Positions 16,158 through 24,296 of a stretch of DNA of 64,000 nucleotides are shown one piece after another. Positions within the stretch are counted from its first letter, which is position 1. Each line of letters begins with the position of its first letter. Both the position numbers and the translations under genes were made by a program. Source of the stretch: Blastococcus sp. VKM Ac-2987 (lineage in GTDB: Bacteria > Actinomycetota > Actinomycetes > Mycobacteriales > Geodermatophilaceae); contig NZ_JAPVBG010000001.1 of the NCBI RefSeq assembly GCF_026967805.1, positions 1,175,947 to 1,239,946 on the forward strand, given 5' to 3'. The notes beneath the pieces were generated by a model that did no database searches, was not told the DNA's origin, and saw only the letters and a program-made list of their open reading frames with translations.

Positions 16158-16161
16158 CCCG

Positions 16162-17097
16162 TCATCCCCGGCGGCCCCGGGTCCGCTCCTGGGCTCTGCG
16201 CACCTTGGCCGCGAGCCGGTGCGGGACGGCGAGCTCGGCCCAGATCCAGCGCACCACGCCCCACTGCTCGTCCCGGATGGCGTCCTCCCGGAGCTTCTCG
16301 GCGAAGACCGCGTCGCCGGGCTCCTGCCCCGGCCGCAGCAGTCGGCCGTACTTCACCCGCCCGTCGAACTCGCCGGCGAGCCCGGCGTCCTCCCACGCGA
16401 AGTCCGTCCTGGCCACCAGCGCTCCGCTCCCTGACCTGATCTCGAACTGCAGCGCCGACGGCGCCAGCTGCCAGCGCTGGAGGATCACCCGGCTCCGGCT
16501 CTCGCCGACGCTCTCGCTGCGGGGGTCCGCCGCGGCGACCGCCCGTGCCGCGCTCCGTGCGCCGGGCGAACCGGCGATGTCGAAGAGCCGCGTGCGCAGC
16601 TCGTCGAGCGCCAGCCGACCCCGGTGCAGCGCGGCGTCCAGCGCGACGACGGCAGCCTCGTGCGGTAGCGAGCGGGCCAGATCGAGCATCGTGCGGACCG
16701 GCCCGGTCACCAGGACGCCGTCCACGTCGACCAGCTCGTCGTCACGCATGCGGGCGACGTGGCAGCACAGCACCCTGCTCCGGTCGTGCCACGAGCCGGG
16801 CGGCCGGGTGACGTGCACGCGGTCGAGCGGGACGTCCCACAACGGCAGCCCGAGGAGGACCGCTGCCGATTGGTGGCTCACCACGGCCGGACGGCGCAGC
16901 TGCGCCACGGTGGCCTGCACGAGGAGGGCATGGCGGGCCGCCGGCGCGGCGGGGAGGACGGTGTCGACGTAGGCGCCCCGCCGCAACCGGGCCAGCTCCC
17001 CGGCGCGCACGGCGCGCGCCAGTTCGTCGTCGGACCATCCGGCGGCGACGGCGTCACGGCGGAGGCGGAGGGGCGGCACGGCGGGCGGCTCGGTCAT
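16162..17097 (-). CDS. AbiEi antitoxin-domain / DUF559-like protein
   Basis: The 311-residue protein starts with an AbiEi-type winged-helix segment (LRRDAVAAGWSDDELARAVR, then LARLRRGAYVD). The middle part has SHQSAAVLLGLPLWDVPLDR and RVHVTRPPG. The C-terminal region (FEIRSGSGALVARTDFAWED, then GEFDGRVKYGR) resembles the restriction-endonuclease-like fold of DUF559 proteins. Such genes are often labelled type IV toxin-antitoxin antitoxins. No nucleotidyltransferase toxin (AbiEii) lies beside it, so it should not be read as a toxin-antitoxin pair. It is a single gene flanked by hairpin repeats on both sides. Its function is unknown. Confidence 0.82.
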   Translation of the reverse strand: MTEPPAVPPLRLRRDAVAAGWSDDELARAVRAGELARLRRGAYVDTVLPAAPAARHALLVQATVAQLRRPAVVSHQSAAVLLGLPLWDVPLDRVHVTRPPGSWHDRSRVLCCHVARMRDDELVDVDGVLVTGPVRTMLDLARSLPHEAAVVALDAALHRGRLALDELRTRLFDIAGSPGARSAARAVAAADPRSESVGESRSRVILQRWQLAPSALQFEIRSGSGALVARTDFAWEDAGLAGEFDGRVKYGRLLRPGQEPGDAVFAEKLREDAIRDEQWGVVRWIWAELAVPHRLAAKVRRAQERTRGRRG

Positions 17098-17178
17098 GCG
17101 CCGACCGTCCGGCGCCCGCGACGCCGGGGCCAGGGCCGCAGCGGTCCGGTGGATGGAGCCCTGACCTGTGGACGACTG

Positions 17179-17250
17179 CGCTCTGGGGGTGGTTCTCGCG
17201 CTACCGGGGTCCGGCAGGACCCGCGGGGCACGAGGAACACCCCCAGAGCG
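17179..17250. repeat. Nested hairpin family, copy B (best-formed)
   Basis: The outer arms at 17179-17198 and 17231-17250 match as inverted repeats at 18 of 20 bases, with a perfect 13-base base (CGCTCTGGGGGTG). Inside lies a second perfect hairpin, GGGTCC-GGCA-GGACCC at 17207-17222. The whole can fold as one long double-stem structure of 72 bases. It stands just downstream of phoH (minus strand) and upstream of the AbiEi-like gene. Related copies are at 16092-16157 and 31983-32052. There is no coding content. Confidence 0.75.
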
Positions 17251-17263
17251 GCCGCGGATCAGG

Positions 17264-18559
17264 TCAGAGCGGCAGGTCCTCCAGCATCTCGGTGACCAGC
17301 GCCGCGATCGGCGAGCGCTCGGACCGGGTGAGCGTCATGTGCGCGAACAGGACGTGCCCCTTGAGCTTCTCGATGACCGCCGTGACGCCGTCGTGCCGGC
17401 CGACCCGCAGGTTGTCGCGCTGGGCGACGTCGTGGGTGAGCACCACCCGGGAGTTGCTGCCCAGCCGGGAGAGCACGGTCAGCAGCACGCCGCGCTCCAG
17501 CGACTGCGCCTCGTCGACGATCACGAAGGAGTCGTGCAGCGACCGCCCGCGGATGTGGGTCAGCGGGAGCACCTCGATGAGGTCTCGCGCGGCGATCTCG
17601 TCGAGCACGTCCTTGGACACCAGGGCACCGAGGGTGTCGTACACCGCCTGCGCCCAGGGCGACATCTTCTCGCCCTCGCTGCCCGGCAGGTACCCGAGCT
17701 CCTGGCCGCCGACGGCGTACAGCGGCCGGAAGATGACGACCTTCTTGTGCGCCCGCCGCTCCATCACCGACTCGAGCCCGGCGCACAGCGCCAGCGCCGA
17801 CTTGCCGGTGCCCGCCCGGCCGCCCAGCGAGACGATGCCGATCTCCGGGTCGAGCAGGAGATCCAGCGCCACCCGCTGCTCGGCCGAGCGCCCGTGCAGG
17901 CCGAACGCCTCCCGGTCGCCGCGGACCAACCGCACCTTCTTGTCCGGCAGGACGCGGCCGAGAGCCGATCCGCGCGAGGACAGCAGCACCAGCCCGGTGT
18001 GCGTGGGCAGCTCGGCCGCGGCCGGCAGGAAGGCCTCCCCGGCCTCGTAGAGCTCGTCGATGTCGGCGTCGTCGAGGCTCAGCTCGGCCATCCCGGTCCA
18101 GCCGGCGTCGACCGCGTCGAGCACCCGGTACTCGTCGGCCTCCAGGCCGACCGCCGCCGCCTTGACCCGCAGCGGCACGTCCTTGGTCACCAGGCAGACG
18201 TCCCGGCCCTCGGCCCGCAGGTTGAGCGCCACCATCATGATCCGGCTGTCGTTGCTGTCGTTGCGGAAGCCCGCCGGGAGCACCGACGGGTCGCTGTGGT
18301 TCAGCTCGACGTGCAGCGTGCCGCCCTCCTCCCCCACCGGGACGGGGGCGTCCAGCCGGCCGTGGGTGACCCGCAGGTCGTCCAGGATGCGCAGCGTCTG
18401 GCGGGCGAACCACCCCAGCTCCGGGTGGTTGCGCTTGTCCTCCAGCTCCCCGATGACGACGAGCGGCAGCACCACGTCGGCGTCCCCGAAGCGCAGCAGC
18501 GCGCCGGGGTCGGAGAGCAGGACCGAGGTGTCGAGGACGAACGTGCGGCGAGTGTTCAC
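17264..18559 (-). CDS. PIN-domain PhoH-family ATPase
   Basis: The 431-residue protein has an N-terminal PIN nuclease-like domain ([20 protein letters not shown], with the acidic Asp of DTSVLL, and later [13 protein letters not shown]) and a C-terminal PhoH ATPase domain. The ATPase domain shows Walker [33 protein letters not shown] and Walker B-like [16 protein letters not shown]-PhoH proteins act as RNA helicase/nucleases. The GTG start at 18559 was chosen because GGGAG precedes it and the PIN fold begins at once. The frame extends 69 residues further upstream with no family similarity. A nested hairpin repeat follows the gene. Confidence 0.9.
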   Translation of the reverse strand: MNTRRTFVLDTSVLLSDPGALLRFGDADVVLPLVVIGELEDKRNHPELGWFARQTLRILDDLRVTHGRLDAPVPVGEEGGTLHVELNHSDPSVLPAGFRNDSNDSRIMMVALNLRAEGRDVCLVTKDVPLRVKAAAVGLEADEYRVLDAVDAGWTGMAELSLDDADIDELYEAGEAFLPAAAELPTHTGLVLLSSRGSALGRVLPDKKVRLVRGDREAFGLHGRSAEQRVALDLLLDPEIGIVSLGGRAGTGKSALALCAGLESVMERRAHKKVVIFRPLYAVGGQELGYLPGSEGEKMSPWAQAVYDTLGALVSKDVLDEIAARDLIEVLPLTHIRGRSLHDSFVIVDEAQSLERGVLLTVLSRLGSNSRVVLTHDVAQRDNLRVGRHDGVTAVIEKLKGHVLFAHMTLTRSERSPIAALVTEMLEDLPL

Positions 18560-18689
18560 GAATCGGCTCCCGTGGGGCGCACCTGCGGTGGCAGAGCGCG
18601 CCCCGGCTCGAAGGTGACCGGGCCCCGGCACAGGGGCCGGGTACCGGCCCCTCTGGACGACGAACGCTGTCGCACCAACCGGGCCTCCC

Positions 18690-18785
18690 GTGGACGGCGA
18701 GGGCAGCTCGCCGTCCACTGCGGACGCTAGGCCCGGGGAGTGACATCCGCGTGACGTACACCCCACGAAGAGGGGTGGATGTCAC
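18690..18785 (-). terminator. Two hairpins between the ABC operon end and the phoH leader
   Basis: GTGACATCC at 18740-18748 pairs with GGATGTCAC at 18777-18785, and CCCC/GGGG pairs inside it. Further along, GTGGACGGCGAG at 18690-18701 pairs perfectly with 18707-18718 across a 5-base loop. Reading the minus strand, both come after the ABC permease stop at 18825 and before phoH. The first looks like a terminator for the ABC operon. The second may act in the phoH leader. The rest of this 265-base gap shows no gene. Confidence 0.55.
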
Positions 18786-18824
18786 CCGGAAGAACCACCG
18801 GTACCAGCCGTCCCACCCGGTCGG

Positions 18825-19583
18825 TCAGCTCGACTCGCGGCGGAACCGGCGCACGCCGAAGAGCCACCCGAGCACCGCCAGCAACGCGGTCAGCACGACG
18901 CCCCACCAGGCGGTCGCGGTGCCGTAGCCGCCGACGAAGAACTCGCGCGCCGCCTCGACGATGTGCTTGAACGGGTTCACGTCGCTGACGGCCTGCAGCC
19001 AGCCCGGCGCGAGGGTCATCGGCAGCAGGATCCCCGACAGCAGCACGACGGGGAACACCACCGCGTTCAGCAGCGGCGCGAACGCGTCCTCGCTCTTGAG
19101 CGTCAGCGCGAGGGCGTAGGACACCGCGGCGAGCGCGCCCCCGAGCAGCGCCACGAGGACCAGGGTCAGGGCGACGCCGGCGACCGGGGCGCGCAGCCCC
19201 AGCGGGAGCGCGACCAGCACCAGCAGGACGCCCTGCGTCAGCAGGACGACGACGTCGCGCAGCACCCGGCCCAGCAGCAGGGCCGTGCGGCTGGCCGGGG
19301 TGACCCGCTGGCTCTCGACGACGCCGGCCCGCCACTCGGCGATGAGGCCGAAGCCGACGAACAGCGCGCCGAACATGCCCAGCTGCACGAGGATGCCCGG
19401 CACGAAGATCTGGTAGGCGTTGCCCGGACCGAGCTGATCGGCGAGCGGCTCCAGCAGCGGGCCGAACAGCACGATGTAGAGGATCGGCTGCATCAGGCTG
19501 ATCAGCAGCCAGGCCGGGTTGCGCAGCGACATGCGCATCGCGCGGGTGAAGACCGTCCCCGTGTCGCGCAGCAGGGTGTTCAC
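18825..19583 (-). CDS. ABC transporter permease, ABC-2 type (drug/daunorubicin efflux family)
   Basis: This is an integral membrane subunit of a two-gene exporter (252 residues). It starts MNTLLRDTGTVFTRAMRMSL and has six predicted membrane helices. The ABC-2 signature region is present (LLNAVVFPVVLLSGILLPMT, then WLQAVSDVNPFKHIVEAARE), as in DrrB-like and lantibiotic or drug exporters. The GTG start overlaps the ATPase stop by 4 bases (GTGA), so the pair is one operon. The substrate cannot be deduced. The frame runs on upstream through the ATPase gene but is not coding there. Confidence 0.92.
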   Translation of the reverse strand: MNTLLRDTGTVFTRAMRMSLRNPAWLLISLMQPILYIVLFGPLLEPLADQLGPGNAYQIFVPGILVQLGMFGALFVGFGLIAEWRAGVVESQRVTPASRTALLLGRVLRDVVVLLTQGVLLVLVALPLGLRAPVAGVALTLVLVALLGGALAAVSYALALTLKSEDAFAPLLNAVVFPVVLLSGILLPMTLAPGWLQAVSDVNPFKHIVEAAREFFVGGYGTATAWWGVVLTALLAVLGWLFGVRRFRRESS

Positions 19584-20587
19584 CGGGCGGCCACTTCCGG
19601 GGCAGGGGCGGGCGCCGGTGCGCCGCCGGACTCGCGCAGGGAGCGCCCGGTCAGGCCGAGGAAGACGTCGTCGAGGCTGGGCCGGCGGCTCTCGATGCCG
19701 CTGACGACGATGCCGGCGGCGTCCAGCGCGCGCACCAGGTCGATCAGCGCGCGACCCCCGTGCGGGACCCGGCCGACCACCCGGTCGGCGACCAGCTGCG
19801 GCGGCTCGGCGCCCGGCAGCCGACCGACCAGGCCGGCCACCTCGGCGACCTGCTCCGGGCGCTCGACCGTCACGGTGAGGACGTCGCCGCCGACCTGCGA
19901 CTTCAGCTGGTCGGGGGTGCCCTCGGCGACGATCGCGCCGTGGTCGATGACCAGGATCCGGTCGCAGAGCGCGTCGGCCTCGTCGAGGTAGTGGGTGGTG
20001 AGGAAGACCGTGGTGCCGCGGTCCTCCCGCAGCCCGCGGATGTGCTGCCACAGGTTCGCCCGGGCCTGCGGGTCCAGCCCCGTCGTCGGCTCGTCGAGGA
20101 ACACCAGCTCGGGCACGTGGATCAGGCCGACCGCGATGTCCAGCCGGCGGCGCTGGCCGCCGGACATGGCCTTGGGCTGGCGCTCCCACAGGCCGTGGAG
20201 GTCCAGCTCGGCGAACAGCTGCCGGCCGCGCTCGGTGGCCTCGGCGGTGCTCATCCCGTAGAGCCGCGCGTGGGCGACGACCTCCTCCCCCGCCCGCGCC
20301 TCGGGCGCGGTGGACCCGCTCTGCGACACGTAGCCGATCCGGCGGCGGACCCCGACCGGGTCGGTCCGCAGGTCGCAACCGGCCACCGTGGCGGTCCCGG
20401 CCGTCGGCTCGAGCAGCGTGGTGAGCATGCGCAGCGTCGTGGTCTTGCCCGCGCCGTTGGGGCCCAGGAAGCCGACGATCTCACCCGGCGCGACGTCGAG
20501 GTCGACCCCCGCGACGGCGTGCACCTCCTGCTTGCGCTTGCGGAACGTGCGGGCCAGGCCGCGGGCGTGGATCACGCGCGACAGCAT
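19580..20587 (-). CDS. ABC transporter ATP-binding protein (DrrA-like)
   Basis: The 335-residue nucleotide-binding subunit has Walker A GPNGAGKTTTLRML, Q-loop GYVSQSG, signature AMSGGQRRRLDIAVGLI and Walker B ELVFLDEPTTGLDPQ, followed by the H-loop in TTHYLDEAD. The C-terminal ~90 residues match the DrrA-type extension (LTVTVERPEQVAEVAG, ending in SLDDVFLGLTGRSL). It energises the permease encoded directly after it. A second, distinct DrrA/DrrB-type pair lies at 35248-37049. ATG 20587 is used, and GTG 20572 is a possible alternative. Confidence 0.93.
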   Translation of the reverse strand: MLSRVIHARGLARTFRKRKQEVHAVAGVDLDVAPGEIVGFLGPNGAGKTTTLRMLTTLLEPTAGTATVAGCDLRTDPVGVRRRIGYVSQSGSTAPEARAGEEVVAHARLYGMSTAEATERGRQLFAELDLHGLWERQPKAMSGGQRRRLDIAVGLIHVPELVFLDEPTTGLDPQARANLWQHIRGLREDRGTTVFLTTHYLDEADALCDRILVIDHGAIVAEGTPDQLKSQVGGDVLTVTVERPEQVAEVAGLVGRLPGAEPPQLVADRVVGRVPHGGRALIDLVRALDAAGIVVSGIESRRPSLDDVFLGLTGRSLRESGGAPAPAPAPEVAAR

Positions 20588-20644
20588 CCACCGGTCCCCC
20601 CTACAGCTTCCACCGGTTTCGCCGAGGGCGTCAGCGGGCGCCGG

Positions 20645-21100
20645 TCACCACCGCTCGCCCGTGCCGTCGGACCGGCGGCGCAGCGCCGGGCGCTCGACGG
20701 TGTCGGTCCGCTCGCCGGGCGCCGGCCACCGGCGGGCGTCGTCGTCCCACGTCCCGTCGTCCCGCGTCCCGTCGTCCCACCGGTCGTCGTCCCACGTCCT
20801 GTCGTCCCACCGGTCGTCGGGCCGCCCGTCACCGGCCCTCGCGTGCTCGTCGGTCCACCCGTCCCCGCCGGTCCACCGCTCCCCGCCGGCCCGGTCTGCC
20901 CGGTGCCGCTCCTCCCACGCACCCCGGGACGGGCGCCGCGGACGGCAGGCGACCAGCGCCCAGACGGCGGGCACCACCAGGACCGGCCACTGCACCGCGG
21001 GGTCGCCGAACCGGACCATGCCGACGACCAGCAGCACGGCCAGCCAGCCCGCGGTCCACAGGCCCAGGAACCGGGCCTGCGCCGGCGAACGGCGGCGCAC
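20645..21100 (-). CDS. Hypothetical membrane protein with Asp/Trp/Arg repeat tail
   Basis: The 151-residue protein has two membrane helices near the N-terminus (FLGLWTAGWLAVLLVVGMVR and PVLVVPAVWALVACRP). The hydrophilic tail is dominated by repeats of Asp-Asp-Arg/Gly-Thr-Trp (DDRTWDDDRWDDGTRDDGTW). The start lies 3 bases after the upstream DUF885 gene, so both are probably one transcript. The DNA repeat at 20738-20819 encodes the tail. No family is recognised. The helices and the close spacing support a real gene. Confidence 0.65.
   Translation of the reverse strand: MRRRSPAQARFLGLWTAGWLAVLLVVGMVRFGDPAVQWPVLVVPAVWALVACRPRRPSRGAWEERHRADRAGGERWTGGDGWTDEHARAGDGRPDDRWDDRTWDDDRWDDGTRDDGTWDDDARRWPAPGERTDTVERPALRRRSDGTGERW
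20738..20819. repeat. Short tandem repeats inside the hypothetical membrane protein gene
   Basis: Units built on GTCGTCCCAC and CGTCCCGTCGTCCC recur about six times with small changes, including two copies of GTCGTCCCACCGGTCGTCG. The period is mostly 12-18 bases, always multiples of three, so the reading frame is kept and only the tail length changes. This looks like slippage-prone coding microrepeat, not a CRISPR array, because there are no unique spacers. Confidence 0.7.
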
Positions 21101-21103
21101 CGG

Positions 21104-22321
21104 TCAGGCGGCCGGGGTCTCGGCGGCGATCCGCTGCGGGGTCAGCGGCTCGTCGAGCAGGCGGAGGAAGCGGTCGGCGACCGGCTGGTCCGCGGGGCGG
21201 GCGGCCAGCCACCGCGACAGCAGGTCGAAGCCCTCCACGTAGGTGGAGATGTAGGCGCGCCACAGCGGATCGGTGAGGAAGCGGATCTGCTGCCTGGCCC
21301 GCTCGGGGCTGACCAGCGCCCAGCGCTGCAGGTAGGCGCGCACCTCGTCGGCGTCGGCCCCCCGGTCGTGCAGCAGCACCGCGGCGTCCTGCCGGACCCG
21401 GTTCAGCGGGGCCGCCGCGGCCGCGATCCGCTCGGCCAGCGCGCCGTCGAACCGCAGCCCGAGGTCACCGAGGATCTCCGCCGACCAGGCCCCCCACCCG
21501 TCGCCGATCGCGGCCGGGACGCCGAGATCGGCCAGCCCCTCGGCCATCAGGCACTCGGGGGTGTTGACCAGGAAGACGGTGTGCTCCAGCCGCCCCGACC
21601 GCTCGACCAGTCCGCGCTCCTTGCGGCAGTGCTCGGTGTGGTGCCCGGGATAGGACTCGTGCGCCACCAGGTGCGACAGCTGGGAGAGCCGGTGCGGCAG
21701 GTCGGCGTTGATCGCGACGCGGGACCGGTAGCCGCCCTCGTAGTAGTTGAACCCCGACCACGGCTTGTCGGTGACCACCTCGTAGCGCACCGTCTCGACC
21801 TCGGGGAGGCCGTACTGCCCGCGGACGCGGTCGCGCAGCGCGCTCGACAGCGCCTGCACCGCGCTCTCCAGCCGGTCCGGCGGGCACTCCTCCCGGCGCC
21901 GGTGCGCCGCGTACCGCTCCGCCAGCAAGCCGTCGCCGGGCAGCAGGGCGTCCAGCTCGGCGTGCGCACCGGCGTAGGCCGCCTCGTCGCCCAGCTCGAC
22001 GTCGACCTGGAAGTAGCCGCGGACCTCCTCGACGAAGCCGACCGGCTCCCCGCTCATCTTCCGGGCGCTGCACTCCAGGCCGGTGAGCTGGCCGCGGAGG
22101 AAGTCCGCGCGGTCGTCGGGCAGCCCCGCGGCGTCCAGCTCGCGCAGCAGCTCCCGCGCCCGGTCGCGCAGCTGCCGCGGCGTGGGAGCCGGCTCGTCCT
22201 GCACCTGGGCGCGGATCCGGGGGTCGCCGGTGTAGGCGTCGACGAAGCCCGACTCCAGACGGTCGAAGCGCAGTCCCAGCCGCACGTACTCCAGGGCGAC
22301 GTCGAGAGCTCCCGCGGTCAT
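21104..22321 (-). CDS. DUF885 family protein (putative zinc metallopeptidase-like)
   Basis: The 405-residue protein of the DUF885 family is soluble, with no signal peptide visible. The key motif is HESYPGHHTEH, a HExxxH-type candidate metal site, at about residue 219. It is followed by ECLMAEGLADLGVPAAIGDG, where the Glu could be the third ligand. Many DUF885 proteins are larger (~550 residues). This one is a shorter actinobacterial form. The activity and substrate are not established for the family, so peptidase is an inference. It is followed after 3 bases by the small membrane protein gene. Confidence 0.85.
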   Translation of the reverse strand: MTAGALDVALEYVRLGLRFDRLESGFVDAYTGDPRIRAQVQDEPAPTPRQLRDRARELLRELDAAGLPDDRADFLRGQLTGLECSARKMSGEPVGFVEEVRGYFQVDVELGDEAAYAGAHAELDALLPGDGLLAERYAAHRRREECPPDRLESAVQALSSALRDRVRGQYGLPEVETVRYEVVTDKPWSGFNYYEGGYRSRVAINADLPHRLSQLSHLVAHESYPGHHTEHCRKERGLVERSGRLEHTVFLVNTPECLMAEGLADLGVPAAIGDGWGAWSAEILGDLGLRFDGALAERIAAAAAPLNRVRQDAAVLLHDRGADADEVRAYLQRWALVSPERARQQIRFLTDPLWRAYISTYVEGFDLLSRWLAARPADQPVADRFLRLLDEPLTPQRIAAETPAA

Positions 22322-22367
22322 GGGGGCAGTTTCGCAGCCACGGCCGCAGCCCGGACCGCCCGGCCCC

Positions 22368-23147
22368 CTACCCCCCGAAACGGCGGTGCCGCGCGGAGTA
22401 GTCGCGCAGCGCCCGCAGGAAGTCGATCCGCCGGAAGTCCGGCCAGTAGACGTCGGTGAAGTGGAACTCCGCGTTCGCCGTCTGCCACAGCAGGAAGCCC
22501 GACATCCGCTGCTCGCCGCTGGTGCGGATGACCAGGTCGGGGTCGGGCTGGCCGCGGGTGTAGAGGTGGTCGGCGATGTGCTCCACCTCGAGCACCTCGA
22601 CCAGCTCCTCCAGCGACGTGCCCCGGGCCGCGTGCTCGGTCAGCAGCGACCGGACGGCGTCGGCGATCTCCCGCCGCCCCCCGTAGCCGACGGCGAGGTT
22701 CACCGTCGCCCCCGGGCGGTCGCAGGTGTCCTCCTCGGCCTGCTTGAGGATCGCGACCGTCTCCGGCGGCAGCACCTCCGCCGCGCCCATCTGCCGCACC
22801 TTCCACCGCCGGTCCGGGCCGGACAGGTCGACGGCGACGTCCTCGATGATCCGCAGCAGCGGCTGCAGCTCGGAGTCGGGACGGCGCAGGTTGTCGGTGG
22901 AGAGCATGAACAGCGTGACCACCTGCACCCCGGCGTCGTCGCACCAGGCCAGCAGGTCGACGATCTTGTCCGCGCCGCGGCGGTGCCCGTGGGCGACGTC
23001 CTCCAGGCCGATGGAGCGCGCCCACCGCCGGTTGCCGTCCATGATCACGCCGACGTGCCGCGGCACGTCCGCGTCCCCCAGCTCCCGGGCCAGCCGCCGC
23101 TCGTAGACCTGGATGAGGGCGTCACGGACCCGCCGGCGCACGCTCAC
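22368..23147 (-). CDS. uppS: Isoprenyl (cis-prenyl) transferase, UppS family
   Basis: This enzyme condenses isopentenyl diphosphate onto an allylic primer to make polyprenyl diphosphates for cell wall carriers. The family start HVGVIMDGNRRWARS contains the catalytic Asp at about residue 37. TLFMLSTDNLRRPDSELQ, NLAVGYGGRREI, DLVIRTSGEQRMSGFLLWQT and FTDVYWPDFRRIDFLRAL are the other conserved blocks. The length is 259 residues from GTG 23147. A longer frame reaches 23261 but lacks family sequence. Actinobacteria often have two such enzymes (short Z,E-FPP and decaprenyl), and the product chain length cannot be told here. Confidence 0.93.
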   Translation of the reverse strand: MSVRRRVRDALIQVYERRLARELGDADVPRHVGVIMDGNRRWARSIGLEDVAHGHRRGADKIVDLLAWCDDAGVQVVTLFMLSTDNLRRPDSELQPLLRIIEDVAVDLSGPDRRWKVRQMGAAEVLPPETVAILKQAEEDTCDRPGATVNLAVGYGGRREIADAVRSLLTEHAARGTSLEELVEVLEVEHIADHLYTRGQPDPDLVIRTSGEQRMSGFLLWQTANAEFHFTDVYWPDFRRIDFLRALRDYSARHRRFGG

Positions 23148-23288
23148 GGCGGTCACCCTAGGCCCCTCGTCCCCGGCAGGCCGGGAGCCCGACGGGGCCC
23201 GTCGCGCCACCTCCGGCGTCCGCGCTGGCAGGAAGCTCACACGCCGCAGCGGATGCCGCACAACCTACGGCTCCGTAGCCTCGGACCC

Positions 23289-24101
23289 ATGAGCGTCCCA
23301 CCCTCCGATCGCGCACAGGTACGGGTGGAGGCCGACGGCGCGGAGCTCGAGGCCCCGGCCGGGCAGGCGATGGCCGCGGTCGCAGCAGAAGGCGAGCAGG
23401 TCGAGCACGCCTGGACCGCCGCCGACTTCGACGACGACGACTGGGACCACCCCGACACCCGCCCCCGGGCGCGCGGCTGGATCCACCTGTTCTCCTTCTT
23501 CGGCGCGATCGTCGCCGGCGCGGTCCTCGTCCCGCTCGCCTCTGCGCAGGGCGCCCGGGCCGGATGGCCGGTGGCGGTCTACTGCCTGACCATCTGCGGG
23601 CTCTTCGGGATCAGCGCGCTCTACCACCGCCGGCGCTGGTCACCGCGCGGCTGGAAGATCATGAAGCGGCTCGACCACTCGATGATCTTCCTGTTCATCG
23701 CGGGCACGTACACGCCGTTCGCGCTGCTCGCCGTGGACCAGCCGACCGGCTACTGGATCCTCGCCGGCGTCTGGGCCGGCGCACTGGCCGGCGTCAGCCT
23801 CAAGATGACCTGGCCGACGGCGCCGCGCTGGGTCGGCGTGCCGCTCTACATCGGCCTCGGCTGGGTCGCGGTCTTCATCCTCACCGACATCCTGCACATC
23901 GCCGGCGTCGCCTCGCTCGTGCTGCTCGCCGTCGGCGGGGTGCTCTACACCTTCGGCGGGATCGCCTACGGCATCAAGAAGCCCAACCCCTGGCCCGGCA
24001 CCTTCGGCTACCACGAGGTGTTCCACGCGATGACCGTCGTCGCGGCGATCTGCCACTACATCGCCGTGTACTTCGCGGTGTACAACTCTCCTTTCGTCTG
24101 A
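23289..24101 (+). CDS. Hemolysin III / PAQR-family membrane protein (YqfA-like)
   Basis: This is a seven-helix membrane protein of the HlyIII/PAQR superfamily (270 residues). The first ~65 residues are an acidic extension with a Asp-rich patch (AADFDDDDWDHPDTRPRARG). The conserved core follows: ISALYHRR (Ser-x3-His), LDHSMIFLFIAGTYTPFALL (Asp-His), and HEVFHAMTVVAAICHYIAVY near the end (His-x3-His). These are the metal-binding positions of the family. It is read divergently from uppS, with 141 bases between them. A true haemolytic function is not implied by the name. Confidence 0.9.
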   Translation: MSVPPSDRAQVRVEADGAELEAPAGQAMAAVAAEGEQVEHAWTAADFDDDDWDHPDTRPRARGWIHLFSFFGAIVAGAVLVPLASAQGARAGWPVAVYCLTICGLFGISALYHRRRWSPRGWKIMKRLDHSMIFLFIAGTYTPFALLAVDQPTGYWILAGVWAGALAGVSLKMTWPTAPRWVGVPLYIGLGWVAVFILTDILHIAGVASLVLLAVGGVLYTFGGIAYGIKKPNPWPGTFGYHEVFHAMTVVAAICHYIAVYFAVYNSPFV

Positions 24102-24138
24102 GCTCCGCTCAGACACCGCGGCCAGGTACCGTCCCGTG

Positions 24139-24166
24139 ACATCGCGATCCTCCGGATCGCACCGCG
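24139..24166. repeat. 28-base dispersed repeat, copy 1
   Basis: These 28 bases (ACATCGCGATCC onward to GCACCGCG) are identical to 35193-35220. The core is a perfect inverted repeat, GCGATCC-TCC-GGATCGC. Here it lies after the HlyIII-type gene, where two genes converge. In the other copy it touches the start region of the M3 peptidase gene. The role is unknown. Confidence 0.7.
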
Positions 24167-24210
24167 ACCACGTGCCGTACCCCTGTCGCGCTGAGCGCGC
24201 CTGGTCGCCA

Positions 24211-24285
24211 CTCGGGGAGCCTCCGGCCCCCGCTCCTGACGACCGACGGGCCTCACCCGCCCTCGGGAACCCTCCGGGCCCCGCT
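24211..24285. repeat. Imperfect direct repeat downstream of geranylgeranyl reductase
   Basis: CTCGGGGAGCCTCCGGCC (from 24211) and CTCGGGAACCCTCCGGGC (from 24262) begin two ~25-base units, both ending CCCCGCTC, separated by ~26 bases. They fill the 195-base convergent gap together with the 28-base repeat. No reading frame with coding character is seen. They may form part of a terminator region. Confidence 0.45.
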
Positions 24286-24296
24286 CGGCCGGGTGA

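Noticed and set aside
16162..17097. A type IV toxin-antitoxin system
   Set aside because: Only an AbiEi-like domain is present. No nucleotidyltransferase toxin gene adjoins it, and both flanks are non-coding repeats.
20738..20819. Repeat array resembling a small CRISPR
   Set aside because: The units are 12-18 bases, in frame and imperfect, with no unique spacers and no cas genes nearby. They encode the Asp/Trp repeat tail of a membrane protein.
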